A DNA stretch of 11,623 bases from Pseudomonadota bacterium (GTDB lineage: Bacteria > Pseudomonadota > Alphaproteobacteria > SMXQ01): assembly GCA_022562375.1 (NCBI GenBank), contig JADFPK010000033.1, positions 1 through 11,623 of the forward strand, written 5' to 3'. This document shows positions 1-6,250 of the stretch, piece after piece (the first letter of the stretch is position 1; each line of letters opens with the position of its first letter). Both the position numbers and the translations under genes were made by a program. The notes under the pieces were generated by a model, which was given only the letters and a program-made list of their open reading frames with translations, did no database searches and was not told where the DNA came from.

Positions 1-598
1 GCGTGAAGACGTAATTGGCGTCGATCATGAGCTCGATATCGTCGCCGACGGCCTTGCGCAGGTGGCGGATGCGCCTGGCGTCCTCCCGCCAGCCGCCTTC
101 ATCGACGGCGACCACCAGCTTGAGCCGGGTGTGCCCCTCGGCGATGAATTTATTGGCGCATTCGACCAGCTGGTCGCGGTCGTACTGGGGAAAGCCGAAG
201 GTGATGTAGGTCTCCGCCCAGTCGCGGTGCCCGCCCAGGAGCTGGGCGATGGTCCGCCCGGCCGCCTTGCCGTGGATGTCCCAGAGCGCGATGTCCAAGG
301 CCGACAGCGCGCTGGAGATCACGCCGGTCATGGTCCGGGGGTTGAGCGTCCACCACACCGCCGAATGGATGGCCTCGGTGTCCCTGGGGTCCATGTCCCT
401 GACCACGGGAAAGATGTGCTTCTCCAGCGCCGCGACGACGGCGGCGGTCAGGAACGTCCCGGTCAGGCCCCAGCCGATGTGACCGTCATCGGTCTCGACC
501 TCGCAAATGACGACCTTGCGGTTCTCGATGGGCGCCTCGATCAGCGGGATGGTGACGGGAAAGCGGTGGACCGACGCCTTTACTTTCTTGATCTTCAT
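1..598 (-). CDS. Enolase-superfamily (mandelate racemase/muconate lactonizing type) protein, N-terminal part
   Basis: Reading leftward from ATG at 598, the frame is open for 199 codons to the window edge, so the C-terminal half is missing. The start has a strong ribosome site (AGGGAG, 5 bases upstream). The product opens with the mixed alpha/beta capping domain of the enolase superfamily (about residues 1-115; 'SSALSALDIALWDIHGK' at 95-111 is characteristic). It then enters the TIM barrel: 'RLKLVV' places K160 on the second strand, and 'MIDAN' places D193 (first metal ligand) and N195 on the third. Known enzymes of this fold abstract the proton alpha to a carboxylate and act as sugar-acid dehydratases, racemases or cycloisomerases, using Mg2+. 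The position two after K160 is V rather than the second Lys of mandelate racemase, which fits dehydratase-like members better than a true racemase. The substrate cannot be named. The family call is confident. Confidence 0.9.
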   Translation of the reverse strand, partial: MKIKKVKASVHRFPVTIPLIEAPIENRKVVICEVETDDGHIGWGLTGTFLTAAVVAALEKHIFPVVRDMDPRDTEAIHSAVWWTLNPRTMTGVISSALSALDIALWDIHGKAAGRTIAQLLGGHRDWAETYITFGFPQYDRDQLVECANKFIAEGHTRLKLVVAVDEGGWREDARRIRHLRKAVGDDIELMIDANYVFT

Positions 599-735
599 GG
601 GGTCTCCCTGGTTTTTTCTCGCCCCCGGCGGCCGGTGGAAGGCCGGCCGGGGCGGCTTGGCGAATCGCATCGGGCGCAACCCCCAAGCATCGCCCAGATG
701 CGCCCGCGACACCGTTACGAGCTTTTCGCCATCAT

Positions 736-763
736 AAAATAGCCTAAGCGGGACTGTCAGCAA
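736..763 (-). promoter_or_regulatory. Possible sigma-70-like promoter for the enolase-superfamily gene
   Basis: This is a short AT-rich patch in a GC-rich intergenic region. On the minus strand it reads TTGCTG (763-758), 16 bases, then TATTTT (741-736). A CTGACA overlaps the -35 box. It would start transcription about 130 bases upstream of the ATG at 598, downstream of the hairpin that closes the lipoprotein gene. The match is imperfect, so the call is tentative. Confidence 0.35.
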
Positions 764-786
764 CATAACGGCCGGCAACGAAAGGC

Positions 787-803
787 GCCGAAGCGGCTTC
801 GGC
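787..803 (-). terminator. Hairpin just past the lipoprotein gene stop, possible terminator
   Basis: A perfect 8-bp inverted repeat (GCCGAAGC / GCTTCGGC, one base between the arms) lies 20 bases beyond the stop codon at 823-825 of the minus-strand lipoprotein gene. In the direction of transcription it is followed by GCCTTTCGTT, a weak T-rich tail, so it may terminate that transcript. The adjoining bases 801-818 closely resemble part of the palindromic repeat inside the E1 beta gene at 7774-7793. It may therefore be a copy of the same repeat family used as a terminator. Confidence 0.4.
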
Positions 804-822
804 CGCACAGGCGGGCCGGCGC

Positions 823-1098
823 CTAATAGCTGGCGCCCGCCGCGCCCGCCGGGGTCGCGCCCGGGGGCTGGTTCACTTCGCGCATGAACGTGTTGACCGA
901 TCTCCGCTCCTCGCTCCGGGTGCGGTTTTCCGTCAGCCGCCACCGGCAGGTGCCATAACCATCGGATCCCGGCTCGAAGCCCCGGCCCATGCACTGGCGA
1001 TGATCCCGATCGGAGATCTCTCGCGCCATGTCATCGGCCGAGGCGCACCCGGCAAGCGCGAAGCCTACGATCAGCAAAATGGCGGTCGGTGTCGTCAT
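823..1098 (-). CDS. Small hypothetical lipoprotein
   Basis: A 91-residue product with a lipoprotein signal peptide: a short N-region, a hydrophobic stretch (ILLIVGFALAG) and a lipobox L-A-G-C with the modifiable Cys at residue 18. It would be lipidated and anchored in the inner or outer membrane facing the periplasm. The mature part is small, charged and has two further cysteines ('HRQCMGRGFEPGSDGYGTC'), a pattern seen in many short alphaproteobacterial lipoproteins of unknown function. The tail is Pro/Ala/Gly rich. The ribosome site AAGGGAG directly precedes the ATG at 1098. It is divergent from the amidohydrolase gene and upstream of, in the same direction as, the enolase-superfamily gene, with a hairpin between them. 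No function can be assigned. Confidence 0.75.
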   Translation of the reverse strand: MTTPTAILLIVGFALAGCASADDMAREISDRDHRQCMGRGFEPGSDGYGTCRWRLTENRTRSEERRSVNTFMREVNQPPGATPAGAAGASY

Positions 1099-1108
1099 GG
1101 CTCCCTTC

Positions 1109-1146
1109 CCTGGACCCTAATCGCAGGGCTTGGTTGCCCTGGACCA
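1109..1146. repeat. Dyad flanked by 9-bp direct repeats upstream of the lipoprotein gene
   Basis: CCCTGGACC occurs at 1109-1117 and again at 1138-1146. Between and overlapping them is a perfect 6-bp inverted repeat, CAGGGC (1124-1129) and GCCCTG (1136-1141), with a 6-base loop. It lies in the leader of the minus-strand lipoprotein gene, just upstream of its ribosome site. It could be an operator or an mRNA leader hairpin. Chance is possible in such GC-rich DNA. Confidence 0.25.
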
Positions 1147-1277
1147 CGTTCGATTTACCCATGTTAAGGAACATCGCCGCCGAAGCAAGCCTGAGCGCGC
1201 CGGACCCGGGCATGAAGCCCGGAGGAAACGGTCTGGTTCGTGCGGCGGCGGCGGTTCCCGGCGCCAAACCCATCGGC

Positions 1278-1283
1278 TATAGT
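1278..1283 (+). promoter_or_regulatory. Possible -10 box upstream of the amidohydrolase gene
   Basis: TATAGT in the context GGCTATAGTGCGC resembles alphaproteobacterial -10 regions. It lies 52 bases before the ATG at 1336. The matching -35 position (about 1255-1260, TTCCCG) is poor, so this is a weak call. Confidence 0.3.
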
Positions 1284-1335
1284 GCGCCCGGATCATGGCC
1301 GCGCGGGCGGCGGTAAGGAAAACGGGGGGCATCGG

Positions 1336-2484
1336 ATGTACGATCTCGTGCTGGCGGGAGGCCGGGTCATCGACCCGGCGCAAGGGATCGACGGGACCCG
1401 CGACGTCGCCTTCAAGGACGGCAAGGTCGCGGCATTGGCCGAGACCCTCGACGACGACGACGCGCGGGAGGTGCGCGACGTATCGGGGCTGCTGGTGACG
1501 CCCGGGCTGATCGACCTCCATACCCACGTCTATTGGGGCGGGACGGCGATCGGCATTAAACCCGCGCCGCTGACCGCGCGGTCCGCCGCCACCACCCTGA
1601 TCGACGCCGGCAGCGCCGGACCCGGCAATTTCGGCGGCTTCCGCGCCTTCATCGCCGAACCATCGGAAGTGCGCATCCTCGCCTACCTCAACATCTCGTT
1701 CGCCGGCATCTTCGCCTTCTCGCAGGCCGTCATGGTCGGCGAGAGCGGCGATCTCCGGCTCTTGAACGTCGATGCCTGCGTCGAGGCGGCGCAAGCGAAC
1801 CGCGACCTCGTGGTCGGCGTCAAGGTGCGGATCGGCAGCCGCGCCGGCGGCGAGAGCGGCGTTAAACCGCTAACCCTGGCGCTCGAGGCGGCGGAGCAAC
1901 TCGGCCTGCCGGTGATGGCCCATTTCGACACTCCGCCGCCGGCCCGCCGCCAGGTCCTCGACCTCCTGCGCCCGGGCGACGTTTTGACCCATTGCTTCCG
2001 TCCCTTCCCCGACGTGCCGCTGACGGCCGCCGAGGTGCGCGCGGAAATGCAAGCGGCGCGGGAGCACGGCGTCGTCTTCGATATCGGTCACGGCATGGGC
2101 AGCTTCGGCTTCGACGTCGCCCGGGCGATGCTCGACGGCGGCTTCGCGCCGGACGTGATCAGCTCGGACGCGCATAGCTTGAGCGAGGACGGCCCGGCCT
2201 TCGATCTGCTGGTGACGATGTCGAAGATGCTGTGCCTCGGCATGGGGCTATCCGACGTCATCAGTGCCGCGACGGCCCGCCCGGCGGCGGTGTTGGGACG
2301 GCCGGAGTTGGGCGCCCTTACGCCGGGATCGCCCGGCGACGCCGCCGTGCTCGCGCTCGAGGACGGCGAATTCGACTATGTCGATGCCAAGGGCGATCGC
2401 CTCACCGGCACGCGCCGCCTCGCCGTGCGCGAGATCGTCCTTAACGGGCGTTTGTGGTCCGGCGGGGAAGCGGATGAAAGCTAA
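1336..2484 (+). CDS. Amidohydrolase/deacetylase-family metallohydrolase (dihydroorotase-like)
   Basis: A 382-residue enzyme of the amidohydrolase superfamily, cytosolic, with a binuclear metal centre. All ligands are visible: H62 and H64 in 'LIDLHTH' at the end of strand 1, K163 in 'GVKVRIG' (the Lys normally carboxylated), H196 in 'MAHFDTP', H219 in 'DVLTHCF' and catalytic D278 in 'ISSDAHS'. The N-terminal beta-sandwich start ('YDLVLAGGRVIDPAQG') and the C-terminal return ('PGSPGDAAVLAL') are typical of enzymes once annotated as dihydroorotases. The sequence best fits the COG3964-like group, where at least one Agrobacterium member is known to hydrolyse acetyl-(R)-mandelate; substrate here is inferred only at group level. 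The start at 1336 was chosen over the ATG at 1240 because the family begins at 'MYDLVL' and AAGGAA lies just upstream. A mandelate-racemase-superfamily gene lies nearby on the other strand. Confidence 0.9.
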   Translation: MYDLVLAGGRVIDPAQGIDGTRDVAFKDGKVAALAETLDDDDAREVRDVSGLLVTPGLIDLHTHVYWGGTAIGIKPAPLTARSAATTLIDAGSAGPGNFGGFRAFIAEPSEVRILAYLNISFAGIFAFSQAVMVGESGDLRLLNVDACVEAAQANRDLVVGVKVRIGSRAGGESGVKPLTLALEAAEQLGLPVMAHFDTPPPARRQVLDLLRPGDVLTHCFRPFPDVPLTAAEVRAEMQAAREHGVVFDIGHGMGSFGFDVARAMLDGGFAPDVISSDAHSLSEDGPAFDLLVTMSKMLCLGMGLSDVISAATARPAAVLGRPELGALTPGSPGDAAVLALEDGEFDYVDAKGDRLTGTRRLAVREIVLNGRLWSGGEADES

Positions 2485-2583
2485 TCTTATTTCACAAAAT
2501 CAGCGTACATCTATTTGACAAATAACATCATATTATCACCGCACAATGACGCTGCTTGCGAGAGGCCTAAACCGCCGCGCAGG

Positions 2584-2872
2584 CTAGACCCACTCGCATA
2601 AAGCGCCTTCGCGGAGCTGCCAAGGCATGATCTTGTTGGCGCGAAGGCCGTGAAGCCGATCGGGTTCGCGCGCCGCGATGCGGTGGGCCTCGGCGAAGGT
2701 CCGGGTCTTCGGGATCATCATGCCGCGGCCGGGGCGGGAGCCGGTCGGCGTCGCGGAACGGACCGGCGGCGAACGGCACGCCCTCGGCCCCGAGCGCGGC
2801 GAGAGTGTCGTGATCGGCCTCGCCGACCTCATCCGATCGTTTCGCGGGCTTTGGCGCCGCCGCCTCCGACAT
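2584..2872 (-). pseudogene. Possible frameshifted gene remnant, unrecognised
   Basis: On the minus strand, one frame from ATG at 2872 reads plausibly as protein ('SDEVGEADHDTLAALG', then 'PFRDADRLP'). The plausible reading then shifts to another frame ('IPKTRTFAEAHRIAAREPDR', then 'PWQLREGALCEWV') that stops near 2584. Together this looks like a gene of about 95 codons broken by a frameshift. I do not recognise a family. GC-rich DNA often gives such readings by chance, so confidence is low. Confidence 0.2.
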
Positions 2873-2994
2873 CCAAACGACGTAGGACCGCCGGCCACCC
2901 GGCTTGACCCCATCGCCGCCTTCTCGGCCATGACCTTCGACTCCCCTTAAATCACCTAAATCCAGACCCCACCGGCGCCAGCCAGGGCGCGCGG

Positions 2995-3023
2995 TTGACA
3001 GGCGGCGGCGTTGCGGGGACCAT
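2995..3023 (+). promoter_or_regulatory. Candidate sigma-70-like promoter for the dioxygenase/FAH pair
   Basis: A perfect TTGACA at 2995-3000 is followed after 17 bases by GACCAT (3018-3023), a three-of-six match to the -10 consensus. It lies 88 bases before the ATG at 3111 and would drive both that gene and the FAH-family gene behind it. Confidence 0.35.
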
Positions 3024-3110
3024 GACCTGCCGCCGGCGCTTGGGGCCAACGCCCCGGCCAAGAACCGCGAACGGATGACACGCGCCCGCCGGCGCCGGGA
3101 GGACCCGCCG

Positions 3111-4370
3111 ATGACCAACAGCGACGCCAGATCCGCCGCCGCGCCACCGACCGCCGATGGCAAGTTCGACGTCGGCGGCCTCTTGCTCGATCGGCCCTTC
3201 AAGATCCGCCGGCTCGGCCATTTCGGCATCAACGTCACCGATATGGAAGCGGGGCTGCGGTTCTACCGCCGACTCCTCGGCTTCAGGATCACCGATATCC
3301 GCGACCCCTTCGCCGGCCAGGAGGCGCCGGACGAGATCAAGCGCTTCGGCGATCACAAGGGCTATTTTTTCCGCTACGCCTCCGATCACCACGCCTTCGT
3401 CATGTTCAACCACAATGTCCGCGGCGTCACCGACACCAGGGGGCGGTGGCGCCGGCACATCACCGTCAACCAGATCACCTGGCAGGTCGGCAGCCTGAGG
3501 GAAGTCGTCGACGGCCACCATTGGCTCGTGGCCCGGGGCCTGAACGTCGTCCGCGTCGGCCGCGACATGCCGGGGTCGAACTGGCACACCTACCTGATGG
3601 ACCCGGACCACCACCAGAACGAGCTCTATTACGGCATCGAGCAGATCGGCTGGCCGGGCCATTCCAAGCCCTGGGACATGCACGACCGCCAGTTCCGCGA
3701 TGTCCCCGAGCTGCCCCAGAAATCGGAGCGCCAGGAGGTCGAGGACGCCAAGGCCAAAGGGGTCGATCTCGTCTCCGGCTTCACCGACACCGATCCCCTG
3801 CCCGAAATCTACGACGTCCAGGGCATCCTGCTGGGCCGGCCCTTCAAGGTCGTCGGCATCGGCCCGGTGCGCCTGTTCGTCGCCGATATCGAGGCGTCGG
3901 CCGCGTTCTACCGCGACAATCTGGGCTTCATCGAAACCGAAGAGGTCGACTATCGGGGCCATCGCTGCGTCTTTTTGCGCAACAACACCGAGCACCATTC
4001 CCTGGCGCTTTATCCCATCGCGTTGCGCCGGGTGCTGGGCTTGAGCGAAACCACCACCCTGATGTCGTTCGGCGTCAGGCTGGCCAATTACACCCAGCTC
4101 CGCGACGCCAAGGCCTTCCTCGAGGAGCACGGTGTCGAGCTTCGCGACTTCCCGGCGGAGCTGACGCCCGGCATCGACCGTTCGATCGTCGCGCTCGACG
4201 GCAACGGCCACGCCATCGAGCTCTATCACGGCATCGAGCAGATCGGCTGGGACGGCAAGCCCCGCCCGCCAGGCGCCCGGCGCAAGGCCGCGCCCGGCGA
4301 GTGGCCCGAGACCATCGAGCCACGATCGGACAGCTATATGGGCGAGCCGTTCCTCGGCCCCTGGGGTTAG
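3111..4370 (+). CDS. Two-domain VOC-family protein, extradiol-dioxygenase/glyoxalase type
   Basis: A 419-residue product made of two vicinal-oxygen-chelate domains. The first (about 33-180) has a complete metal triad: H37 in 'LGHFGIN', the His pair 93-94 in 'DHHAFVMF', and E171 in 'NELYY'. The second (about 248-380) has His 295-296 in 'EHHSLALY' and E370 in 'IELYHG', but proline (P252) where the first His should be. Each domain ends with 'GIEQIGW'. Known relatives are Fe(II) or Mn(II) enzymes that cleave catechol-type rings next to the hydroxyls, plus metal-dependent isomerases. The first domain is the likely catalytic one, unlike biphenyl-type dioxygenases where the second is. The start at 3111 follows GGGAGG with 8 bases spacing; the ATG at 3075 has no such site. 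A FAH-family gene follows after 44 bases, so an operon is likely. The substrate is unknown. Confidence 0.85.
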   Translation: MTNSDARSAAAPPTADGKFDVGGLLLDRPFKIRRLGHFGINVTDMEAGLRFYRRLLGFRITDIRDPFAGQEAPDEIKRFGDHKGYFFRYASDHHAFVMFNHNVRGVTDTRGRWRRHITVNQITWQVGSLREVVDGHHWLVARGLNVVRVGRDMPGSNWHTYLMDPDHHQNELYYGIEQIGWPGHSKPWDMHDRQFRDVPELPQKSERQEVEDAKAKGVDLVSGFTDTDPLPEIYDVQGILLGRPFKVVGIGPVRLFVADIEASAAFYRDNLGFIETEEVDYRGHRCVFLRNNTEHHSLALYPIALRRVLGLSETTTLMSFGVRLANYTQLRDAKAFLEEHGVELRDFPAELTPGIDRSIVALDGNGHAIELYHGIEQIGWDGKPRPPGARRKAAPGEWPETIEPRSDSYMGEPFLGPWG

Positions 4371-4414
4371 GAAAGTCGCCGCCGGGATGAACACCGCCGA
4401 GGTCTGAGGGAGAG

Positions 4415-4491
4415 ATGGCCGCATTCAGCCTCCTCAACTACGAAACCGGCGGGGCGGGCCGAGGCCGGGGATTCTCCTCGCCGGCAGGACC
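4415..4491 (+). other. Out-of-frame N-terminal codons of the FAH-family gene (apparent frameshift)
   Basis: ATG at 4415 has a strong ribosome site (GAGGGAGAG directly upstream) and begins 'MAAFSLLNYETGGAGR', as FAH-family proteins begin. The rest of the protein is one frame away and continues upstream of 4492 as 'RPGILLAGRTVLDI'. Adding one base near 4460-4462, in the G/C-rich run GGGCCGAGGCCGGGG, would join the two into a normal N-terminus. This is either a true frameshift mutation or a sequencing or assembly error at a GC homopolymer-like site. Confidence 0.65.
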
Positions 4492-5373
4492 GTGCTCGAT
4501 ATCGCCGGCGCGTTCGAGATCGAGGGCGAGACGGAATTGGGGGCCGAGAGCACCCTTGCCCTCCTCGCCCGCTGGGACGACGCGCTTCCCGCCCTGCAAG
4601 CCATCGCCGATGGCTTCGCCGACGACCCCGGCGGGCCGCTCGAGCGCTGCGCCCGGCCGGTCAAGGACGTGACGCTGCTGGCGCCCCTGCTTTATCCCGG
4701 CACCGTCTTCTGCATCGCGCGGAACTACGCCGATCACGCCAGGGAGATGTCGGGCCGGCCCTTGGCCGACAAGGCGGCCTCGGCGCCGAGCTTCTTCACC
4801 AAGACCCCGGCCCAGGCCGTCGTCGGCACCGGCGCCGCGGTCCATCTGCCCTCGACCTCGGCGAGGGTCGACTGGGAAGCGGAGCTCGCCGTCATCATCG
4901 GCAGGCCGGTGTTCAAGGCTGCTATCGAGGACGCCATGGAGGCGGTGGCCGGCTTCACCATCATGCTCGATCTCTCGATCCGCGGGCCGACGGAGGCGGA
5001 GGCGACGACGCCTGCGCTCAAGCGTTTCCGCGCCGACCGCTTCCGGCGCAAGAACTTCGACGGCTCGGCGCCCTTGGGGCCCTGGCTCACCCCCGCCCGC
5101 TTCGTCAGGGACGTTTACGACCAGCCGATCAAGCTCTGGGTCAATGACGAGCTGATGCAGGACGGCAACACGGGCGACATGCATTTCACCATCGCCGAGC
5201 AGATCGCCTATTTGAGCCAGCAGCTGACGCTCATGCCGGGCGACGTGATCGCCACCGGCACCCCCGCCGGCGTCGGCCGGCCGCGGGGCATCTTCCTCGA
5301 GCCGGGCGACGGCGTCACCGCCACCATCGGCGACCTCGGCAGCCTCGACATCACCATCGAGGCGCCGAAGTGA
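4492..5373 (+). CDS. Fumarylacetoacetate hydrolase (FAH) family protein
   Basis: The intact frame (293 residues from GTG at 4492) is a FAH-family C-C bond hydrolase, isomerase or decarboxylase. 'RNYADHAREM' opens the catalytic domain (about 78-87). 'DWEAELAVIIG' carries E129 and E131, 'MLDLSIRG' carries D160 (together the divalent-metal ligands), and K187 in 'KNFDGSAPLGPWL' is the usual active-site lysine. 'MPGDVIATGTPAGVG' (248-262) is the family signature. Such enzymes act on beta-diketo or 2-oxo acids late in ring-cleavage pathways, in the cytosol. The position 44 bases behind a dioxygenase-like gene fits a ring-cleavage module. The true start is probably ATG 4415, separated from this frame by an apparent frameshift; GTG 4492 has no good ribosome site. 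As given, the N-terminal about 25 residues are lost but the catalytic domain is whole. Confidence 0.9.
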   Translation: MLDIAGAFEIEGETELGAESTLALLARWDDALPALQAIADGFADDPGGPLERCARPVKDVTLLAPLLYPGTVFCIARNYADHAREMSGRPLADKAASAPSFFTKTPAQAVVGTGAAVHLPSTSARVDWEAELAVIIGRPVFKAAIEDAMEAVAGFTIMLDLSIRGPTEAEATTPALKRFRADRFRRKNFDGSAPLGPWLTPARFVRDVYDQPIKLWVNDELMQDGNTGDMHFTIAEQIAYLSQQLTLMPGDVIATGTPAGVGRPRGIFLEPGDGVTATIGDLGSLDITIEAPK

Positions 5374-5389
5374 CGTTTGCCAAGGGCTT

Positions 5390-5457
5390 ATCGCCATTAC
5401 CCAAACCATGCCAAAGGCGGCCGGATTGGCATAGGCCGCGCTCACTCTCCCCGGCGG
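5390..5457 (+). repeat. 68-bp promoter-like direct repeat, copy 1
   Basis: Matches copy 2 (6462-6529) at 60 of 68 positions without gaps. It contains the inverted repeat ATGCCAA (5408-5414) and TTGGCAT (5426-5432), 11 bases apart, followed by AGGCCGCGCTC. It lies just after the FAH-family stop and faces a convergent gene, so this copy drives nothing obvious on its own strand. Bases just before it (5379-5396) also match the first codons of the E1 alpha gene. Confidence 0.65.
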
Positions 5458-5569
5458 TCATCGGTCTCATGCGCGCGACTCGGTGAAGCCTACAGGCGTC
5501 ATGCCGGTTCCGTCCCTGGGTACGGAATCGAGAGGAAATGTACCGGCTGGCGAAACCGTTACCCCAGGG

Positions 5570-6250
5570 CTATCGCTGCCCCACCGGCCAGGTCAGCATC
5601 GGCATGTTCACCACCACGCCGGGCTCCTCGATGGTGAGCTCATTTTTCCCGAGTGCCTCCTCGACCTCGTCGGCGGACTTGAGCGTGCGGGCGGACGGTT
5701 CGTCCTTCCACGTCACCAACAGGATTTTCCGCAGCGGACTGTAGCCGGGATGTCCCGGCGGGTTGTCGAACACATCGGGCTGGAAGCCGAGCGGTCCCAA
5801 TGGCCCGTCCCCCTTCACGCCGTTGGTGAACACGTACACGCGGGCAAGCATCTCTTTCGGCGCCTTGGCGAGGGAGGGGACGACCAAGACCGGGGATCCC
5901 ATCATCTCGGTGAGGATCTTGGCGATCTCGGTGTCGGAGACCTCGGTGTGAAGAAACAGAACCTTCCAGCCCTCGCTGTAGCCCGCGACCGGTGGCACGA
6001 CCGGGGCCTTGGGCGACATCATGCCCCCCATGGGCGTCATCCGCATGCCCTCCGGGGGCGTCATCCGCATGCCCTCCGGGGGCGTCATCCGCATGCCCTC
6101 CGGGGGCGTCATCCGCATGCCCTCCGGGGGCGTCATCTGCCGCATCATCTCCGGCATCGCCGGTTTCTCCTGCGCCCGAGTCGGCGTGACGGCAACCAAG
6201 GCGACAAGCAGAACGGCAACAAAGCCGTCGTTACTCCGAGTGAAATTCAT
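5570..6250 (-). CDS. Exported hypothetical protein with Met-rich tandem repeat
   Basis: A 226-residue product with a Sec signal peptide (basic start, hydrophobic 'GFVAVLLVALVAV', likely cut after A26 in 'TRAQ'). Residues 32-78 are methionine rich (15 Met) and include four exact copies of the octapeptide MTPPEGMR, then a variant 'MTPMGGMM'. Residues 90-226 form a conserved-looking globular domain ('EMMGSPVLVVPSLA', 'YVFTNGVKGDGP', 'GYSPLRKILLVTWKDE', ending 'LTWPVGQR'). I have an impression of a DUF7482-like family for this domain but cannot confirm it. Met-rich segments in periplasmic proteins can bind Cu(I) or Ag(I), so a metal-handling role is possible but is only inferred. The start at 6250 was chosen for its GGAGGGA ribosome site and signal peptide; a longer upstream frame lacks both. 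It is convergent to the FAH gene and divergent from the E1 genes. Confidence 0.8.
   Translation of the reverse strand: MNFTRSNDGFVAVLLVALVAVTPTRAQEKPAMPEMMRQMTPPEGMRMTPPEGMRMTPPEGMRMTPPEGMRMTPMGGMMSPKAPVVPPVAGYSEGWKVLFLHTEVSDTEIAKILTEMMGSPVLVVPSLAKAPKEMLARVYVFTNGVKGDGPLGPLGFQPDVFDNPPGHPGYSPLRKILLVTWKDEPSARTLKSADEVEEALGKNELTIEEPGVVVNMPMLTWPVGQR
6032..6137 (-). repeat. Tandem repeat, 24-bp unit, four full copies plus a partial
   Basis: Four identical 24-bp units (6032-6055, 6056-6079, 6080-6103, 6104-6127) and a 10-bp start of a fifth (6128-6137) lie within the exported-protein gene and encode its Met/Pro-rich octapeptides. The unit is a multiple of three, so copy-number change keeps the frame. 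Perfect identity, including third codon positions, points to recent expansion or active slippage. Confidence 0.95.

Larger units (their letters stand above)
2485..3110. other. Gene-poor interval
   Basis: No intact gene is convincing here. Bases 2485-2560 are strikingly AT rich for this DNA and contain the short dyad ATTTG-A-CAAAT near 2513-2523. That is followed by GC-rich sequence with possible coding remnants on the minus strand (see separate entry) and a candidate promoter before the dioxygenase-like gene. The composition break suggests an old insertion or deletion. Confidence 0.4.

Noticed and set aside
62..742. 226-codon plus-strand frame at the left edge
   Set aside because: It is antisense to the enolase-superfamily coding sequence, which shows real family motifs.
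2515..2536. TTGACA followed by TATTAT as a promoter
   Set aside because: Only 10 bases separate the boxes, and no plus-strand gene follows closely.
2952..4424. 490-codon open frame on the minus strand
   Set aside because: It is antisense to the VOC-family gene, whose metal-ligand motifs and ribosome site are clear. Long antisense frames are expected in DNA this GC rich, and the translation is low-complexity with no motifs.
6032..6137. Regular 24-bp repeats as a CRISPR array
   Set aside because: The units are contiguous with no spacers and encode an in-frame peptide repeat.
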